From NCBI RefSeq assembly GCF_008728515.1, contig NC_044990.1, forward strand, positions 12,607,156 to 12,671,155: 64,000 nucleotides of DNA, given 5' to 3'. Shown here piece by piece: positions 25,216 to 39,700 of the stretch (position 1 is its first letter; every line of letters begins with the position of its first letter). Below the pieces are notes generated by a model. It had not been told where the DNA came from, did not search any database, and was given only the letters and a program-made list of their open reading frames with translations. The position numbers were made by a program, and so were the translations under genes. The stretch comes from Papio anubis (Eukaryota; Chordata; Mammalia; Primates; Cercopithecidae).

Positions 25216-25955
25216 CTAAAATAGTATTTGTTGTTTTTCTGTGTTGAGAGCTGGAGGTAGAAAGGGGGAGGGCACAGGGATCTTTTGGGGCAATGAAAAT
25301 GTTCTAAATTTGTATTGTGGTGATTCTGTAACTGAAAATTTACCAGAAAAAAATTGAATTTTGCACTTCAAATGGGCGAACTGTATGATGTGCAAATTAT
25401 ACGTAAATAAAGCTTAGAAAATGCCCATGTTTTATTTTAGATGACCAAGGCTAATATATTTGTATTTGATGGAAAAGTTAAATATTTTTGGTGGTATTGT
25501 TATCAGCAAATCAGGTGATTAAAAATGAAGGAAATTTTAAAATGTCAGAGTAGTGTATAAACACAACATAGTTTAATATTTCTCTTACTAATCCCAGTGT
25601 GCATATTTAATGATTATATTTTGCTATTAAAATAATTTCATCTGTAATAAAATCTTGCCAGATGTGATTCTCTGCATTTTTGTCAATGGGACAACCGGAC
25701 TGCAGATATGGAGTAGTTCAAGGTCACACCACAACAGGAATGGGACCATCCCACCAGAAGGTTTCCGACCCCTAGCACAATGTTGTTCCAAAATACCACG
25801 TGCAATTAATGGAGAAAACAGTTATACTCATCCTTTTTCACCCATTAAAAGAATTTTGTACTATAATAAGAATGTGTAGATGGAAATAAAAGCACCAAGG
25901 TAAGATGATGTCAAAATGATTGTAGAAAGATCTTCTGTGATAGTCATCATGCCTT
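25216..25955. other. intergenic, repeat-poor
   Basis: No gene or repeat recognised with confidence. A 74-codon frame at 25655-25879 (plus) has no domain. Confidence 0.4.
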
Positions 25956-25959
25956 TCCT

Positions 25960-26075
25960 TCGTTCAACAGTTATTTATTGCATGATCACATGTCACACAC
26001 TGTGCCAGGAGATACAGTAGTGACAAACATGAGAGACACTGTTTTTACAGAGCTCCCAATAAGAGAAGAATTTCT
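25960..26075 (-). mobile_element. LINE-2 fragment, antisense
   Basis: 'CAACAGTTATTTATTGCATG...CACTGTGCCAGGAGATACAG' is the reverse L2 3' end. Confidence 0.65.
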
Positions 26076-27450
26076 AGAATTTTTTCTTTGTTGTCATTTG
26101 ACCCATATTACTTCTTGTTTCTACACAGCTATTCATTGACTTCCAAAATAGGGTAGAAGAGATTTTAAAAATTACAATAATAATTGACCTATTATCCTCT
26201 ATGAGTCTCATCATCTGATAAAGATTTATTCTCAATTATATAAAAATCATCAGTTATTGTTGAATAAGAAACTCAATATAGGTAGACTCCTCCAATCTCT
26301 TGAATTTACATATATTGTTTTAATTGTACAATTGTAAAAGTTAATATCTTTTCAATGTATCTGATTTAAAATTACCTCAGAGCATTGTGGGATTAAAGGA
26401 GCACTGTGTCAAGGGTACACTGATTTTTATTCTATATAATTCAATGGAAGGAATCAGAAAACAACAGCTCCCCGCAGGGCCCCAAATGGTTAATTAACAT
26501 TAGCTGAGTGACAGACTTGGGATCTCTGAACTGATGTGGTATGAAGCTAAAAGATCTCCAGTAGCAACTGACAAAACAATCATTATAATTTGCCTCAATG
26601 AGACAAAGAAGAAATCAAACTCCTGAAGGAGCTGAAAATTTTCCCTAAGCAGACATTTACTATAATTATTATTTTTATTGCTACTCTTCATATTCCTAAT
26701 AGTTAATACTGTTACCATGGAGTTTAAAATCAACTGGTGGCATTCATTGGCATGAAGATGAATGTTCCTAATACAGAACACACACCAAAAGGGGTCTTCC
26801 CGTGATGATATCTGACAGGGGCAGAAATCATTGCTTTTAGGTTCTAATGAACTTGAAGTATTATGTTTTCAACTGCTCCATAAATTCAAATGCTTCCTAA
26901 ATAATACATATTTTCTTTTAAAATGTGCTTACTTTCCCTTCTTTAATTTTTTATTTGAAATTAGTATTGATGCGTGATATTGAGTGTTGGTATCTTCCAA
27001 ATAATGTTCAGGGTGGATTTTTCTTGTAGGAATCCAATATCATTTGATGAAAGTAATTTAGAAAGCTATCACACAAATTGCTACAATATCCCTTTCTTGG
27101 TATGATTTGAACATAGTCCCATCATCTATGTTTACTGGCATTTAGGGCTTAGCTTTAATTACCATAACCTCCACCCAAGGCCTTTATGGATTAACCATTT
27201 ACCATTATAGCTTTGATCTCAAAGGTTGATGACGTGTAGGAAATTTGTATATACATTTATACCACACAGGCTGAGTTATAGGGTATAGGAGTGGATTGCT
27301 TGGCTCCTGAGCACAGCTACATCTGTGGTTTCTTGTTCTCTACTCTTTTGAAATGATACAACCTTATTCCTTTTCAAAAAAAGAGACTGAAAGAAAGCCA
27401 ACTGCTAGTCCTGATAATGCATGTAAAAACAAAGTGAGAAAGATGTATTT
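26076..27450. other. intergenic, AT-rich, repeat-poor
   Basis: A 93-codon minus frame (26781-26500) has no domain. No repeat was recognised. Confidence 0.4.
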
Positions 27451-27454
27451 AGAA

Positions 27455-28225
27455 TTTATGTTTTGTATAAACAGTGGAATTATCAGGGAAATGCAAATTA
27501 AAACCACAATGGCTACCAACTCACTCCTACAAGAAGGAGTAAAAAGTCAAAAAACAATAGCTGCTGGTGTGGATGTGATAAAAAGGGAACACTTTTACAC
27601 TGCAGGTGGGAATGTAAATTAGTACAACTACTATGGATTCCTTAAAGAACTAAAGGTAGAACTATCATTCAATTCAGCAATCTCACTATTTGGTATCTAC
27701 CCAAAGGAAAAGAAGTCATTATATGAAAAAGACACATGTGCATGCATGGTTATAGCAGCCCAATTTGCAATTGCAAAGATATGGAATCAACCTAAATGCC
27801 CATTGACCAAAGAGTAGACAAAGAAAGTGTGGTATATATACACCATGAAATACTACTCAGTCATAAAAAGGAACAAAATAATATGCCTTTTACAGCAACT
27901 TTGATAGAGCTGGAGGCCATTTATTCTAAGTGAAGTAACTCAGGAATAAAAAACCAAATAGCGTATGTTCTCACTTGTAAGTGGGAGCTAAGCTATCAGG
28001 ATGCAAAGGTGTAAGAGTGATATAATGGACTTTGGGAACTCTGAGGGGAAGGATGGGAGGAAGGTGAGGGATAAAAGGCTACACATTGGGCACAGTTTAC
28101 ACTGCTTGGGTGATGGGTGCATCAAAATATCAGAAATCACTAAAGAACTTAGCCACGTAACCAAAAACCACATGTACCCCCAAAACTAGTGAAATAAAAA
28201 TAAAAATTAATTATTAAAAAACCCA
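27455..28225 (+). mobile_element. LINE-1 (L1P-type) 3' end, sense
   Basis: End of ORF2 ('GGAAATGCAAATTAAAACCA', 'GGAATCAACCTAAATGCCCA', 'ATACTACTCAGTCATAAAAA', 'TTCTCACTTGTAAGTGGGAG'). The 3' UTR follows with 'CACATGTACCCCCAAAACTA' and an A-rich tail at 28190-28225. 5' truncated; frame broken. Confidence 0.93.
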
Positions 28226-28379
28226 GTGCTAATAATACCTGAGTGACAGACACCAGAGGGAGCAAGAGATTGAAAACTGATGAAAAATGAAACTGGCAAA
28301 TCTCCCAAGTTAGAAATCTACAAGCACGCGTCCTGAAAAGTCACATACACAAAAACGGTTTAAGAGGCCCCTATAACTT

Positions 28380-29509
28380 GTAGCATGACTGATTGGTACA
28401 GGTCCTTCTCTGTACAAAGCCAGTCCATAAGGACTGGCAGAGGTGGCCGTGTTTTTCAAATACACGATTACTTACACAGAGTTACAATAAATATGAAGAA
28501 ATAAGAGATGAGCCTAGAAAAATGATGCATAAACAAAATGAGAATTTCTACACAGAAATAGAAAATGTAAAAAATAACCAAATAGAAATTTGGAGCTGAA
28601 GAATGTAATAACTGGTCTCAAAAAAAAAAAAAAAAAAGAAATCACTAGATGAGTTCAAAAGCAGACCTGATCAAGCAGTAGAAAGAATCAGTGAACTTGA
28701 AGACTAGTCATTAGAGATTAACCAGTCAGAGGAGGAAAAAGAAACAAGGAATGAAAGAGTTAAGAAAGCCTAAGCACTTATGGGGTTTCTAACATACTCA
28801 TTATGAGGGTCCTAAAAGGAGAACAGAGACAGAAAAGTACAGAAAGCTTATTTAAAGAAATAATGGCTGAAAACTCACCAAATCTGAGGAAGAAAATGTA
28901 CATTTATATTTAAAAAACCCAAATAACCTAAAACAGGATCACCCTAAATGCCTAAATCCCTAAATCCAAAGGAATCCATACTTAGAGACATTATAATAAA
29001 ATTGTCAAAAGTCAAGACAAAGAGAATTTGGAAGCAGCAAGAGAAAAGCAACTCGTTTCATAAAGTGAACCCCATAAGGCTATCAGTGGATTTCTCAGCA
29101 GAAACCATGCAACCCAGAAGGGAGTGGAATAATATATTCAAAGTGCTAAAAGAAAACATACTACCAATCAAGAATACATCTGCCAAAACTGTCTTTCAAA
29201 AGTAAAAAGAGACAAATACTTCCTCAGATAAACAAAAGCTGAGGGAGCTCATCATTTTTCGAGCAGTCTTACAAGAAATGCCAAAGGGAGATCATCAAAC
29301 TGAAATGAAAAGATGTTAAATAGGAAAGCAAAACATATGAAAATATAAAGCTTATTCATAAAGGTAAATATATAGGCAAATACTGAGCACTGTAATACTG
29401 TAACAGTGGTGCCTAAGTCACTTTAAATTGTTGTACAGAAGTTAAAAGACAAAGCATATAAAACCATAAAAGAATGCTAATGGATACACAATACAAAAAC
29501 ATGTAATTC
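28380..29509 (+). mobile_element. LINE-1 (L1M) with degenerate ORF1, sense
   Basis: 'GCTTATTTAAAGAAATAATG' with 'GCTGAAAACTCACCAAATCTG', 'TAATAAAATTGTCAAAAGTC', 'AGCAGCAAGAGAAAAGCAAC', 'AGAAGGGAGTGGAATAATAT' and 'CAAAAGCTGAGGGAGCTCAT' are L1 ORF1 text. An 85-codon open piece survives at 28948-29205; elsewhere stops and shifts break it. An 18-base A run lies at about 28621-28637. The element continues past the AluY at 29829. Confidence 0.88.
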
Positions 29510-30915
<1,406 letters not shown>

Positions 30916-30919
30916 CTTT

Positions 30920-31084
30920 TTGTTCTAGTCACGTCTTCAATTGACTGGATAAGGCCCACCCACATTGGGAAGGGTGGTCTCTTTTACTCAGGCTACAGAT
31001 TCACATGTTAATCTCATTCAGAAACATTGTCACAGACACACCCAGAATAACGCTTAGACAAATGTCTAGGTACCCCATGGCCCA
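30920..31084 (+). mobile_element. old repeat, unassigned (L1/MLT-associated text)
   Basis: 'ACTGGATAAGGCCCACCCAC', 'ACATGTTAATCTCATTCAGA' and 'TGGCCCAGTCAAATTAACCA' recur widely in primate DNA in my memory of repeat text. I cannot place the family. Confidence 0.45.
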
Positions 31085-31227
31085 GTCAAATTAACCATTA
31101 CATCTGTCATATGCTACAACATGGATGAACCTTGATGACATTATGCCAAGTGACATAAGGCAGTCACAGAAGGACAAATATTGCATGATTCCACTTACAT
31201 GGTATATCCAAAGTCGTCAAATTCATC
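31085..31227 (+). mobile_element. LINE-1 (L1M) fragment, left of LTR
   Basis: 'TATGCTACAACATGGATGAA', 'AGTGACATAAGGCAGTCACA' and 'GATTCCACTTACATGGTATA' are the end of L1 ORF2/3' region. Interrupted by the LTR that follows. Confidence 0.85.
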
Positions 31228-31631
31228 TCATATAGTTTGGATGTTTGCTTCCTCCAAATCTCATGTAGAAATGTGATTCCCAATGTTGGAGGTACGACCT
31301 GGTTCAAGGTGATTGGACCATTGGAGCAGATCCCTCATGAATGGTTTAGCTCTCCTTGGTGATAAGTGAGTTCTTGTTCAGTTCACACAAGATCTAAATG
31401 TTTAAAAGTCTGTAACCTGCCCTTTCCTCTTGCTCCTATTGTTGCCATGTGACATGCTTGTTCCACATTTGCCTTTCACCATGAGTAAACACTTCCCTGA
31501 GGCCTCATCAGAAGTCAAGCAGATGCTGGTACCATGCTTATACAGTCTGCAGAACAGTGAGCCAATTAAACCTCTTTTCTTTAATTACACAGTCGTAAGT
31601 ATTTATAACAATGGAAGAACAGCCTAACACA
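31228..31631 (+). mobile_element. MaLR LTR (MST-type), sense, with 5-bp TSD
   Basis: A 404-bp LTR with MST text ('AGTTTGGATGTTTGCTTCCT', 'GATCCCTCATGAATGGTTTA', 'TGGTACCATGCTTATACAGT', 'CAATTAAACCTCTTTTCTTT'). TCATC flanks it at 31223-31227 and 31632-31636. The terminal TG has decayed to TC. L1M sequence is continuous across both flanks. Confidence 0.93.
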
Positions 31632-31636
31632 TCATC

Positions 31637-31850
31637 GAAGCAGAAAATTGAATGTGATTGCTGGGGCTTTGGGGAAACGCGGAATTATGTAATGGGTATA
31701 AGGTAGCAGTTATGCAAGATGAAAAAGGTCTGAAGATTTATTCTACATCATTTTGTTTATAGTTAACCAATGTCTTGCACATTTGACAATTTGTTGAGAG
31801 GGTAGATCTCACATTTTGTGTTTTTTTTACCACAATAAAAAAGTGATATG
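31637..31850 (+). mobile_element. LINE-1 (L1M) 3' UTR, right of LTR
   Basis: Continues the L1M cut at 31227: 'GGTATAAGGTAGCAGTTATG', 'AAAAGGTCTGAAGATTTATT' and the A-rich end 'CACAATAAAAAAGTGATATG'. Confidence 0.75.
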
Positions 31851-32099
31851 AATTAGTTTTTTAGTAACTATTTACTCTTATAGATTATTAAAGGCCCACC
31901 TTATGTTAAATCATTAAAGTAAAGGCCATGAACCAACTTGTAAAATAATTTACAAAGTCTATGTTTCCAAATAAGATTTCATTTTCAAGTTATAAGAGTT
32001 AGGACTTCAGCATATGTATTTTTTGAGTGGGGGCCACAATCTAACCATAACCTCAATTTATCATTCATTCATTCATTGTAAAAATGTCATTAAAGCAAC

Positions 32100-32476
32100 T
32101 GTTATGGACTGAATTGTGTCCCCTCTTAAATTCATAGGATCAAGTCTAAATGCCCAATGTGACTGTATTTGGAGATAGGGCTTCTAAGCAGGTAATAATG
32201 GTTAAGTGAGGTCATACGTTGGGTTCTTAATACAATAGAACTGGTGTACCTATAAGAAGAGGAAGAGATACAAGAGAGCCCTCTCTCCCCACGCATGCAC
32301 AGAGAAAAGGCCACGTGAGGACACAGCAACAAAGCCCCATCTGCAAGCCAGGAAGTGAGGCCTCAGAAGAAAGCAATGCCACTGGCACCATGATCTTGGA
32401 CTTGGAAACATGTGTCTGTGCTTTAAGCTACCCAGTCTGTGGTATTTTGTTTTGGCAGCTTTAGCCAACTAATACA
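32100..32476 (+). mobile_element. MaLR LTR (MLT1-type), sense
   Basis: A 377-bp LTR: 'TGTTATGGACTGAATTGTGT', 'AATGTGACTGTATTTGGAGA', 'TATAAGAAGAGGAAGAGATA', 'ACCCAGTCTGTGGTATTTTG' and a TAATACA end. Imperfect duplication GCAAC (32095-32099) / ACAAC (32477-32481). Confidence 0.92.
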
Positions 32477-32481
32477 ACAAC

Positions 32482-33030
32482 TTAACAATGAAAACACCAT
32501 ATATATTTCTAGTACCTTTCACATATCCTATATCACTCTTCAAATAGGTGAAAGGATATAGAATAGGATGAAAGGGTAAAAGAGGAAGAACATTTGTAGC
32601 CTTTTAGTACCTGTGGCTGTTATGATTTCTTTACATTACCAGTGTTAGCAAATTCTCAATAAATATCTCAGATTAATTAGGCCTATAGATTTCCAGATAC
32701 AAGTTATTAATAAGTAATTGTTTAGAGTATCCTTCAAATTAATTGCTAAATAATGAAAAAATAGCAAAAGAAAAAAAAATTTATTTCTCATACCCAATAT
32801 GACAGTAATTAAAAAGAGGTAAAAAGTGACAATTTGATAAGTTACTGATGAAGAATATCTATAACTCACACCTCGCTCACAATCTCTTAAGTTATAAACT
32901 AATGTTTAACATTGGTGTAATTATTTATGATAGGACTGGTATCCCAACTTCTAATGTAAACATCCTCTTAGGATTTCTAGGTCCAAACTGTTGCCGGATC
33001 TGTTTCCCTTCACCGGTAGTAAGGATATTG
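32482..33030. other. intergenic, AT-rich, no gene recognised
   Basis: Short frames only, no named repeat. Confidence 0.4.
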
Positions 33031-33450
33031 GTTTGGCAGCATGGTAGACAGAATCCTATGTTCTCTTTAGGGACTTAGAGACCTTCAGAAAGACCCCCCA
33101 CCCCGCCCCAACCCACCACTGTAAGCTTGGAAGGAGGCCATGTGCCAGGATATGTGGACAGCCCCTAGAAACTGAGAATGACCCCTAGTCGACAGCCAGC
33201 AAGGCACCAGGGACCTGAGTTCTACAAATGCAATGGACTGGATTCTGCCAATAACCTGGATGAACTTGAAAGAAATGCAGTCCTGCTAATGCCTCGATTT
33301 TGGCCTTAAGCTACTGGGAGCAGAGAACCACCTGAACCATGCTATAATAAGACTTCATATCTACACGTCTATGAAATAATAAATATGTCATCTTAAGATG
33401 CTCTATTTGTGATAATTTGTGACAGCAACTATAGAAAACTAATAAAATGA
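33030..33450 (+). mobile_element. MaLR LTR (MLT1-type, older), sense
   Basis: 'GGCAGCATGGTAGACAGAAT', 'AGGAGGCCATGTGCCAGGAT', 'AATGGACTGGATTCTGCCAA' and 'GGCCTTAAGCTACTGGGAGC' fit a diverged MLT1. Borders approximate. Confidence 0.7.
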
Positions 33451-33639
33451 ATACAGGCAGTGATGGATATTGAACATTCCTTCAATGCTACAGGACAATT
33501 GTTTTTTACCATTGGATATTTAGCAATATATATTACTGCAAATTGTATATTTAGTTTTCTAATATTCACAAATCAGGGAGATGACAAGAAGAGAAAAAGT
33601 AAAAGATCAGCAACATAATAGGAAAGGGAACTCTTTTGC

Positions 33640-34577
33640 TTTTTGAAAATTAACATTAATAAAATGAAATGGCAAACTGCATATTGGGAGATAATAGGCA
33701 CAACACATTTATCTCACAAAGGACTATATCTACAATATGTAAAGAATTCTCACAATTCAATAAAAAGAATCAACCCAATTAAAATGCACAAAACATTTGA
33801 CTAGACTCTTCACAAAGGAAGATATATGAATGGTCAATAAGCATAAAAATGCTTAGTCATCAGAGAAATGAAAATGCAAATCACAGTGCATTACCACAAC
33901 ACACCCAATCAAATGGCTATACATGTGTATACGTATATTTAAATATGTATATGTATAGAATGCCAAATGTTGGTAAAGATAAGAGCATCTGGAACACTCA
34001 TACATTGTTGGTGAGAATGCAGAATGGTTTGGCCACTTTGGAAAACTATTTGGAAGTCTCTTACAAAGTTTAATATACCCCTAACCTTACAACCCAGCAA
34101 TTTCTCAGATATTTACTCCAGAAAAGTGAAAACAAATGGCCTGTACTGGAATATTAATAACATATTTATTCATATTAGCAAATAATAGGAAGCAATCCAA
34201 GTGTCCATCAAGAAGCAAGTGGATAAATTGTGGTACATCTATACAATGGTATATTTCTCAGTGAACAAAGGCAACACTGGTAAATCTCCACGTATCATGC
34301 TAAGAGGAAAAAAGGACCACATACTATATTATTCAATTTATATGAATCTCTAGGAATGAAAAATTTATAGTAATAGAAAGTAGATCAATATTCTCGGAAT
34401 GGAGGATAGAGGAATAGAAATGGAATGGGAAGAAGCACAAGAAAACCCTTAAGGTGATGGCAATAGTTGATATCTTCATTGTATGGCATGTATATAGATG
34501 TATACATTTGTCAGCACTGAGTGATTTGTACACATTTTATAGCATGTAAATTATAGCTCAGTGTTTGATTTTACAAA
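33640..34577 (+). mobile_element. LINE-1 (L1M) ORF2 3' end and UTR, sense
   Basis: 'AGGACTATATCTACAATATG', 'AAATGAAAATGCAAATCACA', 'TACATTGTTGGTGAGAATGC', 'CAATCCAAGTGTCCATCAAG' and 'TATAGCATGTAAATTATAGC' show a 5'-truncated old L1 with its 3' end. No intact frame. Confidence 0.92.
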
Positions 34578-34589
34578 AGAAAGAAGAAA

Positions 34590-35690
<1,101 letters not shown>

Positions 35691-35699
35691 AAGCAGTCA

Positions 35700-35915
35700 T
35701 GTCTCACCCTCCACTCATATCACACTCAATCACAGTATCTTACATTATCATCTTCATTGCCCTCATCAGTATCTGAAATTATCCTGCTGCATATTTATTG
35801 TCTGTATTGTCCTACTAGAATGACATCTCCATGAAAAAGGGAACTTGTCTGTCTGTTCATAGTATCCTGAAAACAGTACTTAGCTCAAGTGGGTAATCAA
35901 GGACTATTTTGGAAT
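35700..35915 (+). mobile_element. LINE-2 3' region, sense
   Basis: 'CTCATCAGTATCTGAAATTA', 'TATTGTCTGTATTGTCCTAC' and 'TAGAATGACATCTCCATGAA' are diverged L2 3' text. Confidence 0.6.
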
Positions 35916-35936
35916 GAATTTAACTAAACAATATAG

Positions 35937-36304
<368 letters not shown>

Positions 36305-36328
36305 CTCTATTCACATTCTTAAACACTC

Positions 36329-36637
36329 ATAATTTATTTATTTATTTATTTTTCTGAGAAAGGGTCTGTCTCTTTCACTCAGGCTGGAATTCATGGCATA
36401 ATCTTGGTTCACTGAAACCTCTGCCTCCCAGGCTCAAGCCATCCTCTCACCTCAGCTTCCCTAGTAGCTGGGACCACAGGCACACACCACCATGGCTGGC
36501 TAATTTTTGTATTTTTTGTAGGGACAAGGTCTCACTATCTTACTTAGGCTGGTCTCAAACTCCTAAGTTCAGGCAATCCTTCCACCTCGGCCTCCCAAAG
36601 TGTTGGGATTATAGGCATGAGCCACTGCGGCTGGTAA
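36329..36637 (-). mobile_element. Alu SINE (AluJ-like), antisense
   Basis: An older reverse-complement Alu only 25 bp from the previous one. Its tail became (TTTA)n at 36329-36352. Confidence 0.93.
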
Positions 36638-37379
36638 TATTTGCTTACAATATGAAATTGTGTTGCATATTATTGTAAGCTACTAATGAGAGCGCTATAG
36701 ACAAAAGTTACTAACATGCAAATTGCTTTCTTTAAACTTGAATTTCTTTCAAAAGAATTTTTAAATTCTTAATGTAAGATCAGAGTTTAGTCTTACTGAT
36801 GTGTTTAACATTATTTAGCTATCTAGCAGATACACACATTTGCTTTATGGAGACATCAAAGAACTTCAGATAATTTTTAGTCCCTTTTTATGGTTTAGAG
36901 ATTCTTCTTTCAAAACTGTAAATAAAAGTTAACTGAAAATGTGGGAAATTTCAGGATGAAGTCACCTGGTGAATCAAGTTGTAACGAAGAGAGGAAAAGT
37001 GGGCAAGCAAACTAGGCAACGTTTTGTCTTTCTTTGATTTATTGCTGTAAGAGAAAGAAAAGTGTGATGATGATTCAGCAATTCTAAAAATCTTCATCCA
37101 TTTTAAACTATTTAATGAAAAAAATATTTTTAAGTAGAAAAATGCAACATAGAGAAAAAAATATAAAAAGAGGTCTCTCCATCAGAGACACTTTTAGAAA
37201 GAACTCTGGATAGAACACCCCAAAAGCACTCATCTGAACAGAGCTTTGCTACTCCTCTTAGGTTCACAGTTAGATCAATGAATTCAAGTTCCAGTCTCAT
37301 TGTCCCTGGCCTCCTGGGCAGCACAAAAACTTGGTTTTAGTAACTACTTCCTTTGGAAATAATAACAAGTAAAACTTGT
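36638..37379. other. intergenic, no gene recognised
   Basis: AT-rich text, no named repeat. Confidence 0.4.
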
Positions 37380-37865
37380 TGTGAAGGATTACATTATGTC
37401 CCTCCAACCCCCCAAATTATGTCCGTGTCCCTAACCCCTGGTACTTGTGAATGTGACCTTATTTGGAAATAGGGTCTTTGCCGATATAATCAAGTTAAGG
37501 ATCCCAAGACGAGACGATCCTGGATTTTGACTAGGGCCTAAATCCAATGACTAGCATCCGTTTAAGAGAAATGGGTGGGAGATTTGATGCAGAGACACAG
37601 AGGAGAAGACTGAGTGGGAGACATGTGAAGACAGAGGCAGAGATGGCAGTGATGCCTTTACACACCAGGGAATTCTGCATTGCCAGCAAGCACGGGAAGC
37701 TAGGAGAGAGGCATTGAATAGATTCTTCCTCCGAGCCTTCAGAAAAAGCAGCCCGGTAGACACCTTGATTTCAGACTTCTGGCCTCCAGAAAAGCCGTGA
37801 GAGAATACCTTTCTGTTGTTTTACGCCACCAAGTTTGTGGTCATTTGTTATGGCAGTCCAAATAC
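37380..37865 (+). mobile_element. MaLR LTR (MLT1-type), sense
   Basis: 'TGTCCGTGTCCCTAACCCCT', 'GTGAATGTGACCTTATTTGG', 'GATATAATCAAGTTAAGGAT', 'CAGACTTCTGGCCTCCAGAA' and 'GTTGTTTTACGCCACCAAGT' are classic MLT1 blocks. Ends approximate. Confidence 0.9.
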
Positions 37866-38314
37866 AGTTGTATATTGTTACAAATAGGCTTTCTTTTGTG
37901 GTATGGAAAAGTTTGCAGAAAAAGACATCTTGTTACTTTGCAGACCACTGTGGGGCACTATAATCTGTATCTTTGGGAAGTAGGCTTTGAATGATCTTAA
38001 TGAAAGGTTCTGTAGGCTTTGCCGCAATAGAGCTTTTATTTCAGGGAACAACAGTGATAACTCGAGACTCAGGAAAAAAAATTTTTGAGCTAGCTTGGGG
38101 CCCATGGAAAATCTACTTTCCCAGTTAATAACACATAATATTCTCAGGGAAAAGAAGTTATCATTTAGTAACCATTTCCTTTGGAAGTAAAAGTAAATTT
38201 TCTTTGAAATGATGCTTGGCATAGCTGTTCTTTGTTCAGTGGTGCTGCAATACTTTGATTTTAATGTGCCATATGAAAATTAAACTTCAAATGACCAATG
38301 TAATAACAGAAAGT
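37866..38314. other. intergenic, no gene recognised
   Basis: A 114-codon minus frame (38222-37878) has no known domain. Confidence 0.4.
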
Positions 38315-38431
38315 AGGGCCAGGCAGAGTGATATGTGCCTGTAGTTCCCAGCTGTGTGGAGGGATTGCTTGAGCCCAGGAGTTCAAGACCAGCGTGGACA
38401 ACAGAGTGAGAATGTCTCTTAAAAAAAAAAA
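38315..38431 (+). mobile_element. Alu-type monomer (FLAM-like), sense
   Basis: A single 7SL-derived arm with 'GGCCAGGCAGAGTGATATGTG', 'GCCTGTAGTTCCCAGCTGTG', 'GCTTGAGCCCAGGAGTTCAA', a short A-tail and no second monomer. Confidence 0.8.
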
Positions 38432-38589
38432 GTGAAAGTAGAAGAGAAGGGAGGTTGATAGTCCGTTTTCTTCAGTGTTTACAACATCCACTAAGGGCTT
38501 AGGCTGTATATTAAATTTACCATACACAAAGTAAACATTTAGAAGCTATTCTATTTAAAACGCATTTGATCTTTCAGAGCTCAGTACAT

Positions 38590-39160
38590 AACTTTACTAT
38601 TACTCAGTCATTTAAACAAGAAATTTTAGAAACATTCCTGACAGTTACTTCTCTTCACCGCCATATGTAACAATTCTGCAACTCTCATTTAAATATCTCT
38701 TCTTAGTTCCACTGTCTTAGAAAAGGCTCATGCCATCTCATGACCAGACATTGTAAATGCTCTCCCAGCTTTATCATCTGTTCCAATTCATCCTCCATCC
38801 ATAAGACTTCTAGGTTATATTTTTTCTAAAACAAATCACATCATCTGAATACAATAGTACAAAAGATCTTTTGTCCTGGCACCTGCCTAGTTTTCCAGTC
38901 AATTCTAACAACTCTCCCAACCCTCATGCTGTACCTGTTTGGGCAGATGTGCACAGTTGCCTACTGAACATCTCATCTTTCCTTTTTTCTTGTTCTTAGA
39001 ACTCCAATTTACTTCGGGACATCATCATTCCTACCATTATGTTTATGGCCTTACTGTGAGAGTTTTACATATATGTATATCATTTAGGACCCACCTCAAA
39101 TGGTACTACTTTATAGATACATTTCATGACTTCTCTCCTGGTGCTTCTACCAGTAGGGGG
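38590..39160 (+). mobile_element. LINE-2 3' region, sense
   Basis: Diverged L2: 'GTCAATTCTAACAACTCTCC', 'GGACCCACCTCAAATGGTAC', 'ATGACTTCTCTCCTGGTGCT'. Borders approximate. Confidence 0.6.
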
Positions 39161-39545
39161 TAACACCTAAAATGAATATTTACAATTCAGGTTCATTCTG
39201 TGAAAAATGCTGCTTCATTCATAGGACTGTCCGGAATCTAAACCTTACCTGAAATCGTGCGTGGGTCCACCTGACTTAGGTACTCTCCCCTTAGAAAAGT
39301 ATGAAAATATTTAACTCATAATCTATTATGTCAAAGAAAGAAAATAATATTTAAAAGAATTGCTTTTATACCAAGAAATGAATAATATATATAATTATAG
39401 TTAGTTGTATATATATATACACATATCTGTACATACAGCCTGTGTAGTTTGTTTATGTACATATATGAAAGATATAAACATGCACACAAAGTGTGAATTC
39501 TATATAGATAGAACAATAATCCTGAACTAACATGAATCTCTCTTA
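39161..39545. other. intergenic with AT/AC simple repeat
   Basis: TA-rich alternating tract at about 39383-39435. No gene. Confidence 0.5.
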
Positions 39546-39552
39546 ACCTAGG

Positions 39553-39700
39553 ACAATATCTCTCAAACTTTAATGTTTGTGAAAATCATCTGGGGATATT
39601 GTTAAAACGCAGACCAGGAAGCTGGGGTGAGACCTGAGATTCTGAATTTCTAACAAGCTCCCAGATGTTGCCAGATACCACACTTTGAGTAGCAAGGATG
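39553..39700 (+). mobile_element. MER5A-type DNA transposon (hAT-Charlie), sense
   Basis: 'ATCTCTCAAACTTTAATGTT', 'GAAAATCATCTGGGGATATT', 'GAGATTCTGAATTTCTAACA' and 'CACACTTTGAGTAGCAAGG' are in consensus order. Confidence 0.9.

Noticed and set aside
28948..29205. 85-codon frame as a gene
   Set aside because: It is a surviving stretch of L1 ORF1 in a broken element.
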